Notes under the pieces: model-generated
The model's input: the letters and a program-made list of their open reading frames with translations, nothing else
What the model was told of the DNA's origin: nothing
Database searches by the model: none
Position numbers and translations under genes: made by a program
Source of the DNA: G965218495 sp965218495
GTDB taxonomy: Bacteria > Bacteroidota > Rhodothermia > Rhodothermales > Bin80
Assembly (NCBI GenBank): GCA_965218495.1
Contig: OZ244626.1
Coordinates: forward strand, 1,426,001 to 1,490,000
Reading direction: 5' to 3'
Length of the DNA: 64,000 nt
Shown here: piece after piece, positions 26,831-35,078 of the stretch
Position numbering within the stretch: the first letter of the stretch is position 1
Layout of the letters: every line of letters begins with the position of its first letter

Positions 26831-28245
26831 TTCTTTCTGCGCATCACGATGATGGGCGCTGGTTGCGCTTGTGACAACCCGAGAGTTAAGATCATGTAGA
26901 CGCCTGACGCCAAATCGTCCACGAGGATGCGCTGTTCTACAAATCCTGGCTGGCACCGTTCTCGGCTGACGGTCACTACGCGGCCTAGAATATCGTATAC
27001 GATAACCCTTGTACAGGTACCCGGCGGCTGATCGTACGCCACCCGGAACTCCTCATAAGCCGGGTTTGGGTAGATCTGCAGCGATTGCAGCTCGGAATGG
27101 CTACGCCGGACCCCGGTATTCAGGGTCCCGCCCAGCGCCGCGGCACCAGGCAATACTTCACCAGTGCTGCCAAAGAGCGTCAAATTTTCCCACGACGACC
27201 CCATTGCGGCTGCCGACACATATGCCGGCTCCCAATAGCAAACCCCGAGGCCCCCAGGCGTGTCGGCAACGATTTGCATAACATCGCGAATGTAGTCACG
27301 TTGGCCTTCAGGTGTAGCCGTGTACCCAGGCAGCAGTTGCTCCGGTAGTCCTACTATGTTGTGCGTGTCGTCAAGCCACTGCAGCGTCCAGGGGTAGGCT
27401 GTTTCCACCAGAAGTATGGGCTTCCCATACGTAGCAGATACCGTGCCGAGCGTTTCTGTAAGGTCTTCCAGCGTCCCGTGCCACCAGGGGTAATACGATA
27501 GGCCGATGATGTCGAATTCCACTTGGTACTGCGCGAGGCTATCAAAGAGCCACGTCGCCCCTTCCTTGTCGCCGCCGCGATCAAGGTGAATCATGATCCG
27601 GGTAGAATCACCTACGGCGGCTCGCACATCCTGCACGGCGCGCTCCACTAGGGCAGCAAGCCTGGACCACTGATCGGGCGTATCGAAAATGCCGCCAATG
27701 CGCCTGTCATTCCACAAGATGCCGGCGGTGATTTCGTTACCGATCTGGACGATCGCCGGGCGTGTCCCCTGGGTGTCAAGCGGTTCTAGGACCCTCTGGG
27801 TATATACGGACACAGAATCCTGAATCATGCTAAAGTCCAGTTGCTGCCAAGAAGCGGGCTTGGTTTGGTGCCCTGGATCTGCCCATGTGTCCGAGTACTG
27901 TATATCAAGAATCCACGGCAACCCGAGTAGTCCACTAAGGCGCAGGGCTAGCTGCAGCACGTCCGGCAACCCGTCGCGCAGGCTCGTTGGGCTGTGGAAG
28001 AGGCGTAGCCTCGCGCCACTAAGGCCCTTTTCCTGCAGGAATTGTAGCGCATCCCCCGGCATGCCGGATTCCGCGTATTCGGCACCTGCCGCTTCAAGCT
28101 CGTCCAGGAACGACATGTCGGCACATCGCCACGGCAGATCCTGCCCTTGCGCGTCCGGGGACGCCAGGAACAGGGCAAGAATACCCATCAGGAACGCAGA
28201 CCGCCCTAAGCCTTGGTTCAGCCGACCAAGTAGCCTTTGCGACAT
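26827..28245 (-). CDS. Secreted glycoside hydrolase family 53 (endo-beta-1,4-galactanase) with sorting domain
   Basis: 472 residues from ATG 28245 (residue numbers here count from the GTG at 28254). The signal peptide (SAFLMGILALFLASPDAQGQ) is followed by the GH53 barrel: CADMSFLDELEAAGAEY, GLSGARLRLFHSPT, DIQYSDTWADPGHQTKPASW, the acid/base Glu174 in QIGNEITAGILW, SYYPWWHGTLEDL and the nucleophile Glu284 in LLVETAYPW. GH53 enzymes hydrolyse beta-1,4-galactan of type I arabinogalactan and pectin side chains. The last ~85 residues (LQIYPNPAYEEFRV, then DLASGVYMI) form a type A sorting domain, so export by type IX secretion is likely. No other polysaccharide-degradation gene is adjacent. Confidence 0.9.
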   Translation of the reverse strand: MSQRLLGRLNQGLGRSAFLMGILALFLASPDAQGQDLPWRCADMSFLDELEAAGAEYAESGMPGDALQFLQEKGLSGARLRLFHSPTSLRDGLPDVLQLALRLSGLLGLPWILDIQYSDTWADPGHQTKPASWQQLDFSMIQDSVSVYTQRVLEPLDTQGTRPAIVQIGNEITAGILWNDRRIGGIFDTPDQWSRLAALVERAVQDVRAAVGDSTRIMIHLDRGGDKEGATWLFDSLAQYQVEFDIIGLSYYPWWHGTLEDLTETLGTVSATYGKPILLVETAYPWTLQWLDDTHNIVGLPEQLLPGYTATPEGQRDYIRDVMQIVADTPGGLGVCYWEPAYVSAAAMGSSWENLTLFGSTGEVLPGAAALGGTLNTGVRRSHSELQSLQIYPNPAYEEFRVAYDQPPGTCTRVIVYDILGRVVTVSRERCQPGFVEQRILVDDLASGVYMILTLGLSQAQPAPIIVMRRKK

Positions 28246-28254
28246 TGCAAGCAC

Positions 28255-28588
28255 TATGCCTAGAATGAATCTGGACCCGGGGTAAACGCTTCTCTTACCG
28301 TGGGGGTTTAGCGCATTCGTTACGACAGGGCGCCTCTGAACATATCAGTTTTCTAGCAGCGCGTACACTCTACAAAGCGTAGCGGCGCTGGGTGATCCGC
28401 TACCGTCCTGCATGCCAGAACTAGTTTCGCCCAGCTCGAGCCTATTAGGGTCTGTTGCACCAATGCTAAGCGCGACGTCCAAGTCATGATCGGGCACCGG
28501 CCCACACGCTTCGTGGACGTGCGTGAGCATCGATAACGTGACTCGCTCAAACCGCATTGCACCAAAACGAATACTCACTTGCTAATGT
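28255..28588. other. Short interval between GH53 and ISL3
   Basis: Holds only a 77-codon minus-strand frame (28578-28345) of unclear status. It begins next to the ISL3 end and could be the tail of a gene cut by the IS, but it matches nothing recognised. The GH53 promoter should lie here. Confidence 0.4.
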
Positions 28589-29996
28589 GGCTCTTCCCCT
28601 AATTAGATGGGTACAGCGTTTCATTCAACGGGAAACGATATGAGATGATGCGGATTCATACCCGTTTCTTATCTGTTTCAAGGCCATCATCACGATGGCG
28701 CACACGTTCTCTAACCCCAGCAACGATATGTCACAACTAAAGACTGATGATATAGGTTGCCTCTTGGGCATCCAGGCTCCCTGGAAGGTTTCCGAGGTGA
28801 CGTTTGCGCATGAGGCGCAAGAAGTCCGGATTCATGTAGTTTGCGAGGACGGCCATCAGCTGCCTTGTCCGGAGTGCGGCTCGGCGTCTCCGGGCTACGA
28901 TCACCGTCGCCGGCAATGGCGACACCTGGACCTGTGCGAGTATCGCACCATGGTGGTTGCGGAGCTTCCCCGCGTGGAATGTCCGGAGCATGGAGTGCGC
29001 AACGTGTCGGTTCCGTGGGCGGAACCTATGTCACGGTTCACTGCAGGGTTTGAGACGCTGGTGATTGATTGGCTGCAGGAGGCGAGTGTATCGGCGGTGT
29101 CCCGTCTGATGGGGGTGAGCTGGAATGCGATAGACGGGATCATGCAGCGCGCGGTGCAACGCGGCCTTGCGCGGAGGAAGGAACGGAATGTTGCCCATAT
29201 TGGCGTGGATGAGACCTCTTTTCGCAAGCGCCACGCGTATGTCACCATTGTTTCGGATGCGAAGGCGGGAACGGTGCTGCATGTGGGCGAAGACCGTAAG
29301 AAAGAGACACTTACGCGTTGGTATGCTGGGCTCACTTTGGAGCAGCTGGAGGGCATCGAGAGTGTCAGCATGGACATGTGGCCGGCCTACATCAACGCCA
29401 CGCTGGAGCATGTGCCAGAGGCGCAACGGAAGGTGGCCTTTGACAAATTCCACGTAGTGAAATGTCTGGGAACTGCCGTGGACAAGGTTCGGCGCCAGGA
29501 GCACCGGGCATTGATGAAGGAAGGCCTGGAAGACCTCAAGGGAACCAAGTATGATTGGTTGACTCACCCGGCCAACATGTCTGCTAAGCAGAAGGCGCGC
29601 TTCCAGCAGTTGCGTACCAGCACGTTGAAGACGGCCCGCGCGTGGGCTATCAAGGAAATGGCCCTGCAGTTGTGGCATTATGTCCACCGCACATGGGCGC
29701 GCAAGGGTTGGGAGCGATGGTTGTCGTGGGCCATGCGGTGTCGGCTGGAACCGGTCAAGGCAGCCGCCAGAACCATCAAGAAACACCTGTGGGGTATCCT
29801 CAATGCGATCATCCTGAAGGTGAGCAATGGCCCTGCGGAGGGCGTCAACAGCAGGATCAAAACAATCAAAGTGCGCAGCAGGGGCTTCCGCAACAAACGG
29901 CGGTTTGCCAACGCCATTTACTTTCACCTCGGAGGCCTGGATCTATACCCCGCAGCGTCCGCAGGTGAGTTTACCCACTAAAAAAGGGGTAGAGCC
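28589..29996. mobile_element. ISL3-family insertion sequence (1408 bp), no target duplication
   Basis: The ends read GGCTCTTCCCCTAATTAGAT (left) and, inward from the right, GGCTCTACCCCTTTTTTAGT, both continuing GGGTA. This is the GGCTCT start typical of ISL3. The flanking octamers differ (GCTAATGT at 28581-28588, CTTCAATT at 29997-30004), so the usual 8-bp duplication is missing and one side has probably been lost to a later deletion or recombination. On the right the element cuts a DNA methyltransferase gene. Confidence 0.88.
28695..29981 (+). CDS. ISL3-family transposase
   Basis: 428 residues. An N-terminal zinc-binding region has CPECGSASPGYDHRRRQWRH and a later CPEHG. The DDE domain shows Asp in HIGVDETSFRKRHAYVT, Asp in ESVSMDMWPAYINA followed by FDKFHVVKCL, and Glu in GPAEGVNSRIKTIKVRSRG. 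The C-terminus FANAIYFHLGGL is typical. The stop codon lies in the right inverted repeat. Intact. Confidence 0.95.
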   Translation: MAHTFSNPSNDMSQLKTDDIGCLLGIQAPWKVSEVTFAHEAQEVRIHVVCEDGHQLPCPECGSASPGYDHRRRQWRHLDLCEYRTMVVAELPRVECPEHGVRNVSVPWAEPMSRFTAGFETLVIDWLQEASVSAVSRLMGVSWNAIDGIMQRAVQRGLARRKERNVAHIGVDETSFRKRHAYVTIVSDAKAGTVLHVGEDRKKETLTRWYAGLTLEQLEGIESVSMDMWPAYINATLEHVPEAQRKVAFDKFHVVKCLGTAVDKVRRQEHRALMKEGLEDLKGTKYDWLTHPANMSAKQKARFQQLRTSTLKTARAWAIKEMALQLWHYVHRTWARKGWERWLSWAMRCRLEPVKAAARTIKKHLWGILNAIILKVSNGPAEGVNSRIKTIKVRSRGFRNKRRFANAIYFHLGGLDLYPAASAGEFTH

Positions 29997-30354
29997 CTTC
30001 AATTAACCTGAGTACCAGCTCTCGTGAGAACCCCTCCTTGTATTTCAGCCATCTAAAGCCGGGAACCGACTTGTTCCCCTGATATGACACCAACCTCCGA
30101 GAAAAGGTTGGATTTACAGACAGACGGTCCGCAAAACGGTCGTTAAGTAGTTGCCTTGCGTCAGTCCCTCCCCCATTTGGGGAGACTGCTTCAACGACAA
30201 CCCTGCTCTTGGAGCGTCCCCCTAATCCAAGCAGGCCTATTGGGGAATGGTCTCTTGTGAGAGCTGCTACACCCATGACGCCACGTAACGGTTCAAGTAC
30301 TTCCTGCGGCCTTGGTGATACGCGCCGTGACAGGCCCGCTCCAGCATGCCCCAA
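29997..30354 (-). pseudogene. DNA methyltransferase, N-terminal fragment truncated by ISL3
   Basis: The conserved part reads DRLSVNPTFSRRLVSYQGNK, then PGFRWLKYKEGFSRELVLRL. This motif occurs near the N-terminus of a family of site-specific DNA methyltransferases, just before the SAM-binding motif (DPFAG...). Here the reading runs into the ISL3 end immediately after RLIEG and stops within the IS (TAA at 29971-29973). The SAM and catalytic motifs are therefore absent, and no continuation was found on the far side of the IS. The upstream limit is uncertain; the open frame starts at 30354 with a non-ATG codon. The fragment suggests a former restriction-modification or epigenetic locus. Confidence 0.55.
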
Positions 30355-30541
30355 AACGATCCCGCGCTGTCTAAGTACGGCATTGCGTTTGCGTACTCCA
30401 AGACGCTAGGCGTCACGGATTCGAACTTTATGGCCACCATCGTGAATCTTGAGCTTGCGCCGGTGAGGAAGTGCTCCTGGAAGAAGCTTCTGAGCGGTAT
30501 GGACCCTGTTCATACGTGGCACGGCCTAAACATACAGGTAT

Positions 30542-31363
30542 TTAGGTTACGTTCAAGAGCGCTCGCCGGCACCGTAAAAGCTCTACGCCGCGCTCATTCC
30601 TCTCCACGGACACCGGCGCCACGTAGGGGCGGCCATCAACGTCGGTGCCGGCAAGCAGCCGCAAAGACTGGCTGCTATCTGGTCCTCGCGCCGACACTGC
30701 CCCGCCCTTAGTTGTGACATCTGCGTTGAGCTCTGCCTCCAGGCCTGCACGCAGATCTGGACGATGCTCTCTGCACGCGATCACGTGCAGCTCTTTCCTC
30801 GTTCCAACGGGTAGAACCGCAACTGGCGCCATTATTGGCGGTGGCAGGGGCAGCTGGAAGCTGTCGCCAGGAGGCGTCAGGAAGAAACAAACCGAGATCA
30901 TGGTGTCCTCGCAATCCTCCGCCTCTATGGTAACCTTGTTCTGCTCCCACTTCTTTTGCTCTTCTGCAGTGCTATTGTTTCTGGTCGGTCCCGTACCGGC
31001 GGACCACACGGTGAAGAGCAACTTCACTGAGGCCTGCACAGGAGATGTCAGGGGCGGCTCACTCCATACCATCTTACCCCCGCCTGGCTGGCGAAAGACG
31101 ATGTGCTGCTGGCCCGAGGCGTGAAGGCTTATCTTCGCGCCCTCCATGATGTCACGGGGGACTATGTATACGTCTCCGCTTGGTTTTGCTATAACCTTCC
31201 ATAGGCTAGATACCGAACCATCCTTTATCCTGACAGCGAACGTGACCGGGCTATTCCGTAGCGGAAACGACAAGTCACTTGAGGCGAAGACATGTATCGG
31301 CCCCCTGTTTGGCCCGTGGTATTCACTCATCTTCCGGGATTGCTCTGCCAGCTGGTTGGTCAT
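30542..31363 (-). CDS. Hypothetical protein in the nuclease/methyltransferase island
   Basis: Up to 273 residues; ATG at 31330 (MSEYHGPNRGPIHVF) is a likely start. No family was recognised. The N-terminal half looks beta-rich (VFASSDLSFPLRNSPVTFAV, GDVYIVPRD, AKISLHASGQQHIVFR, the last resembling a 'sound on hearing the substrate'-free beta motif seen in many hypothetical proteins). There is a charged stretch at EEQKKWEQNKVTIEAEDCED and a Pro-rich segment LPLPPPIMAPVAVLP near residue 170. No signal peptide and no membrane helix. It lies between the methyltransferase stub and the NUC1 nuclease, same strand, with 190-380 bp gaps, so operon membership is not evident. Confidence 0.55.
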   Translation of the reverse strand: MTNQLAEQSRKMSEYHGPNRGPIHVFASSDLSFPLRNSPVTFAVRIKDGSVSSLWKVIAKPSGDVYIVPRDIMEGAKISLHASGQQHIVFRQPGGGKMVWSEPPLTSPVQASVKLLFTVWSAGTGPTRNNSTAEEQKKWEQNKVTIEAEDCEDTMISVCFFLTPPGDSFQLPLPPPIMAPVAVLPVGTRKELHVIACREHRPDLRAGLEAELNADVTTKGGAVSARGPDSSQSLRLLAGTDVDGRPYVAPVSVERNERGVELLRCRRALLNVT

Positions 31364-31746
31364 ACTTCAGGGACCGTGTGAATCGATTCGTTCTTTCAAG
31401 GTTATCGTCTTAAGTCAAACGCATCGTCTTGCCAGTCGTCCCGTCGCAAGGGGGTGGATAGCTGCTGGCGGCAGCAAGCCAGAGACAGGGCGATCAAGCG
31501 CAGGCATGCTGAACGACCAGAGCATAGTACGCGCTGCGGTATGCCCCTGTTCAGCCGCCCGGCAGCGAGGCTCCGCGCTCTATGAGTGGCTGGCTGCGCG
31601 GCCGTACGTATCATAGCCTTCTTGGTGGCTACGCTCGGTTACCAGTATGCGTCCGGTCAACTCCGGGGTTCTCAGCGCACGAGGTATGAGTCGGCGGCCA
31701 TGAGGGGTGACGTAGTGCGTCAGAGTCGCCCTAGATTGGGCAAGCA
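31364..31746. other. Intergenic interval between hypothetical and nuclease genes
   Basis: 383 bp with no convincing gene. It presumably holds the promoter of the 273-residue protein and the 3' end of the nuclease transcript. Confidence 0.45.
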
Positions 31747-32595
31747 CTACATAGTACACCCAAGTTCTCGCAACAAGGTGGCTGAACCATTCTCGAGGTT
31801 GTCCTGCTGTTCCGGATCGAGACCATAGAAAAAGTCCAGCCCTGTCTTGCTCTCGATTGTCCGAACTTCGGTAACGAACGTGTCTGCGCAGTATTCGGCA
31901 CTTCGAACGGTTTCCTGGTCGAACACAAAAGCGGCAATCTTGATATTGCCGGAAGATTCTGTTGCGACGATCTTCCAGTAGCCGCTTGGAACTCTATGGC
32001 TTTCATCGGCCTTGGGTAGCGGGGGCATGTGCCTCTCATACAGTGGCCCCGTCATGACATAGACGACTTCGGTGTCCGGCACTGTGGAGAGATCACGGAC
32101 TGCGCCCTCAAGCTTTTCCCATACTCCTTCGTTAAGTGCACTTTTCTGAGGTGTGATGTTGGAAAGATAGTTGGTCGTTTCCCAACTGGTCGTACCAGCA
32201 AGACCGGCCAACTGTGCCTGATGACCGCGGTCCGTTTTCAATACTGCGTTGGCAGTCTCGTAGTCACTCGGCTCTAAGGTCTCATCAGCCGACAGCCACG
32301 GATCCGCCTTCCAATCCCGGTGCATATACTTCGTCGGACCAATGGTGCTGTTGGTGATCCTGTACGCAACCCAGTCAGCAAACTTGGTTGCGTCATTGGA
32401 GCTCAGAATATAGATGTCACGGATAACGAGAGCATTGCTGGCAGGCGCTCCGGCCGGGCAGCCATGCAGGCACATGTCATGGTACACTTCCTGTCCCACA
32501 GCAGGTGTGGAAATAACCGCAGCCAAGACGACAGCAGCTACACCGAATCCGTTTTTCAGGTAAACTCCACCTTCTGGCTTCCAGATTGACTCCAC
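31747..32595 (-). CDS. Secreted DNA/RNA non-specific endonuclease (NUC1/EndoG-like)
   Basis: 282 residues. A signal peptide (AAVVLAAVISTPAVGQ, cleavage near residue 35) precedes a beta-beta-alpha-Me nuclease domain. It has the catalytic DRGHQAQLA at 122-130 (the usual form is DRGH), the metal-site segment NYLSNITPQKSALNEGVWEKLE at about 142-163 and the TEVVYVMTGPLYE strand. The family cuts DNA and RNA without sequence preference and works in the periplasm or outside the cell. The start is GTG at 32595, poorly supported. It begins only 7 bp after the reading end of the membrane-protein gene at 33878 once the inserted IS1595 is removed in thought, so the IS has split a two-gene operon and separated this nuclease from its promoter. 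Confidence 0.85.
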   Translation of the reverse strand: MESIWKPEGGVYLKNGFGVAAVVLAAVISTPAVGQEVYHDMCLHGCPAGAPASNALVIRDIYILSSNDATKFADWVAYRITNSTIGPTKYMHRDWKADPWLSADETLEPSDYETANAVLKTDRGHQAQLAGLAGTTSWETTNYLSNITPQKSALNEGVWEKLEGAVRDLSTVPDTEVVYVMTGPLYERHMPPLPKADESHRVPSGYWKIVATESSGNIKIAAFVFDQETVRSAEYCADTFVTEVRTIESKTGLDFFYGLDPEQQDNLENGSATLLRELGCTM

Positions 32596-32596
32596 T

Positions 32597-32604
32597 TTTC
32601 GTTT
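32597..32604 (+). repeat. Target-site duplication of IS1595 (left copy)
   Basis: TTTCGTTT, repeated at 33872-33879. Eight bases is the normal duplication length for this family. Confidence 0.88.
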
Positions 32605-32617
32605 GGCGATTATATAG

Positions 32618-32806
32618 TTAACTGAAACTTACCTCGTCCTGGACGGCTGTCTTGGCCTTCGGTGCCTCCCGCTTGCCGCCCTTCAAAAACTGCCGCGTAG
32701 CTTCCAGTATCGTTAGCCCGCCGTAGCGCGGATTCGCAGCTGGCGTGTTATCCCACGTGTCCTGCAAGCGCTTACGCTTGCGCTCCTGCCGGTCGTCCTT
32801 TGTCAT
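32618..32806 (-). CDS. Small passenger protein of the IS1595 element
   Basis: 62 residues, very basic at the N-terminus (MTKDDRQERKRKRLQDTW), then PAANPRYGGLTILEATRQFL and a Lys/Ala-rich tail. It starts 51 bp after the transposase stop and ends in the inverted repeat. The central motif recurs in the relic at 14002-14120 (PSPNPRYAGLAVTEAARLVL), so it belongs to the IS lineage rather than being chance. The charged N-terminus suggests nucleic-acid binding. Function unknown; an accessory or regulatory role in transposition is a guess. Confidence 0.7.
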   Translation of the reverse strand: MTKDDRQERKRKRLQDTWDNTPAANPRYGGLTILEATRQFLKGGKREAPKAKTAVQDEVSFS

Positions 32807-32857
32807 TTCAGTGCCTTGTTTCCCGTATTGATTAATCCGCTTGGTTGGTGCACTGTG

Positions 32858-33799
32858 CTACGCTGTCAGCGTCTTGTACATGAGCCGTTTGCCCACCATA
32901 CCGGCCACGACATGCTGCATTTGCTCCAGCGTATCCATTGTGCGAACGTTGTGCTTGCCCGCAAACTGGTGCACGTAGCGTTGCAAGTGCTTCTTGCTCA
33001 AGTGGTGGTACGTACCATGATACGCCCGCTTGAACATGCTCCAGAATGATTCCAGCCCGTTCGTGTGCGCCATGCCGTTGACCCACTCGCCGACCGAGTG
33101 CTTGACGGTTTCGTGCTGCATCCCAATCATGCCCTTGTAGGCGTGCGCCTCGTCAGTGTAGACCGTTGTGCCGATCTCGGTGTTATCGTAGACGAACTGC
33201 TGTAAGGTCGCTGCGTCCGTGCGCTCCACCACTTCGGCCCGAATCTGCCCGCTTGCACGGTCCTTCAGGCCGGCCACCGCCGTCTTGCCTACCGGCCCGC
33301 GTCCGGCTTTCTGCTTCCTGTGCTCGTGCTTGTTTTTCTCCAAGCCACCCACGTACGTTTCGTCGGCCTCCACCGGTCCCTCGAACGCAGCAGCCAGCAG
33401 TGGCGCAAAGGCGGCCCGTACGCGCTGCAACATGAACCAGGCCGTAGTCTGCGTCACATCGAGGTCGCGGTGGAGCTTCATGCTGGAGACGCCCTTCAGG
33501 GAAGTCATTTCAAGATAAATGGCCCATACCCACTTCTTCAACGGCAGCCTGCTACTGGCCAATGCGGTACCTGTGCGCACCGAGAAGAACCGCTTGCACC
33601 CACGGCAGCGGTACGGCATTTGCCTGTGTGTGCCCGCATACGTGTCTATGCCCTTGCAGCGCGGGCACACACGACCGTCCGGCCAAATCACAGCCTCGAA
33701 CCACAGGACGGCCGCCTCCTCATTCGGAAACATTTCGGCCAGTTTGACCATGCTGATTCCCTTGCGATAACTGCGCCCAGGCCCCGATTTAACCGCCAT
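32858..33799 (-). CDS. IS1595-family transposase (ISXO2-like)
   Basis: 313 residues. An N-terminal zinc ribbon has CPRC and YRCRGC pairs around residues 47-73 (FEAVIWPDGRVCPRCKG, MPYRCRGCKRFFSV), followed by the helix-turn-helix-like segment and the ISXO2 catalytic domain: Asp in VEADETYVGGLEKNKH, Asp in VYTDEAHAYKGM and the NGLESFWSMFKRAYHGTYHH block. Intact, and the only complete member of at least three IS1595 copies in the window. Confidence 0.95.
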   Translation of the reverse strand: MAVKSGPGRSYRKGISMVKLAEMFPNEEAAVLWFEAVIWPDGRVCPRCKGIDTYAGTHRQMPYRCRGCKRFFSVRTGTALASSRLPLKKWVWAIYLEMTSLKGVSSMKLHRDLDVTQTTAWFMLQRVRAAFAPLLAAAFEGPVEADETYVGGLEKNKHEHRKQKAGRGPVGKTAVAGLKDRASGQIRAEVVERTDAATLQQFVYDNTEIGTTVYTDEAHAYKGMIGMQHETVKHSVGEWVNGMAHTNGLESFWSMFKRAYHGTYHHLSKKHLQRYVHQFAGKHNVRTMDTLEQMQHVVAGMVGKRLMYKTLTA

Positions 33800-33877
33800 G
33801 ATTTCCCCGATCTGGTTTACCCCCTCATACGGCCGATCGGGAAGAATGTTTCAGTTAACTATATAATCACCTTTCGT

Positions 33878-34678
33878 TTACTTGCGGAGGTTCGTGGCTC
33901 TACCCTCTGGTGCGCCAGATCCCCGAATGTTGGCTACTCTACCTAGTACGTCAAACCAAAATGGTGCGCCGAGACTAACGGCTGCCACAGTGATGCCCAA
34001 GCCCAATATCATATGGAGCCATTCACGCCACCCACTTGACCAGCTCCAGTGCTCCGCTTTCCAACCAATCGGAAGAGTACCCAAGACGTCTGTCAGTTTG
34101 GCACCATTGGCATCGTCCCGATCGTCGGACTCCACGGCCGCCTCGGCCTGAGCCACTATCTGTGTACGCAAGGCATCGCTCGTCCAAAGTTCTTCAGCCA
34201 TGCGAAAGGTGTTTGCGTTGGTAGCCACAGTTACAAGCACCGCCAGTGAAACAACCCACAGTTTCGTCGTCCTCTTGTACCAGCCCGCAATTCGCGCCAT
34301 GCTGTCATCGAACCAGCGTTCGATCCGGTCTTGATACTCTTCGGTTGTTTTGCTCACTCCAAGCGCTGTGAAAATCTTAGTCAGAGTGTCTGTATTACCG
34401 ATCTCTTGAGTAACGCTGTCCAAAACGGTCCGGAAGGTCTTTGCTGAGATATACGACGGCTTCCTTTTACCCTTCGCCGCCCCATTGATCAGAGGATGAT
34501 CGTACACTTTCTCGGCGTGCTTCGAACCTATCATTGACACGATGCCCTTTTCCAGATTCTTACTACGCAATCCGAACATACTGGCAATCCATTCTTGGAG
34601 AGTAGTAACGAACAGGCTAAGCGCTACATAGAAGAATACGAGTCCGATTACAACATCCACTATAGGGCCATCAAGCAT
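33878..34678 (-). CDS. Membrane protein of unknown function, partner of the NUC1 nuclease
   Basis: 266 residues with an N-terminal membrane segment (DVVIGLVFFYVALSLFVTTL), a conserved EWIASMFGLRSKNLEKGI just after it, a long soluble loop, a central helix LWVVSLAVLVTVATN and a C-terminal pair of hydrophobic stretches (HMILGLGITVAAVSLGAPFWFDVLGRV). Proteins of this shape occur widely as hypothetical membrane proteins; no activity is known to me. The TAA stop at 33878-33880 overlaps the IS1595 target duplication, so the insertion did not change the protein but removed the downstream nuclease from its transcript. Confidence 0.7.
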   Translation of the reverse strand: MLDGPIVDVVIGLVFFYVALSLFVTTLQEWIASMFGLRSKNLEKGIVSMIGSKHAEKVYDHPLINGAAKGKRKPSYISAKTFRTVLDSVTQEIGNTDTLTKIFTALGVSKTTEEYQDRIERWFDDSMARIAGWYKRTTKLWVVSLAVLVTVATNANTFRMAEELWTSDALRTQIVAQAEAAVESDDRDDANGAKLTDVLGTLPIGWKAEHWSWSSGWREWLHMILGLGITVAAVSLGAPFWFDVLGRVANIRGSGAPEGRATNLRK

Positions 34679-34779
34679 CGCTCTCTCCTCAGACTGTTGG
34701 TTAGTGTTCGCAACGGAAGTGTGTCAACGTTTAAATAGCAATTGGACGATGTAGATCCCGATCGAAGGCTGCCCGTTTT

Positions 34780-34800
34780 CCTGGGGTTCCCTTCCCCAGG
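34780..34800. other. Perfect 7-bp hairpin upstream of the membrane-protein gene
   Basis: CCTGGGG, seven bases, CCCCAGG. On the plus strand it is followed by a T-rich stretch (GATTTGTTTT), so it could be a plus-strand terminator, though no plus-strand gene ends here. On the minus strand it lies in the leader of the membrane-protein gene. Confidence 0.35.
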
Positions 34801-35078
34801 TGATTTGTTTTATCTGGCCAACGTGAGAATCTCCCTGAACCACGCCTCAATGCGACCGGGTGCTATCTGCGGTAATTGTGAGGCGCCCCTGCCGCTCACT
34901 CCTGTTTTCGGGTCCTAAAACAATGCCTATAATAAGACTTAAGGGAAACTATTTAGCGGCTGAGCCCGACTTCGCCATTTTATGACTCAAACAGTATAGG
35001 TAGACACATTCTCCACATATAAGAAAAGGGTGTACTCCCGCCTGGCTGGCACTACTTTTCTTCCGCCTGTCGCCTGCC

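Larger units (their letters stand above)
32605..33871. mobile_element. IS1595-family insertion sequence (1267 bp) with passenger gene
   Basis: The ends are inverted repeats of 24 bp differing at one base. The left begins GGCGATTATATAGTTAACTG, the right read inward GGTGATTATATAGTTAACTG. An exact 8-bp duplication TTTCGTTT flanks the element. It contains a complete transposase and, downstream on the same strand, a 62-residue passenger ORF whose stop codon is inside the left repeat. It separates a membrane-protein gene from a nuclease gene. Confidence 0.94.
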
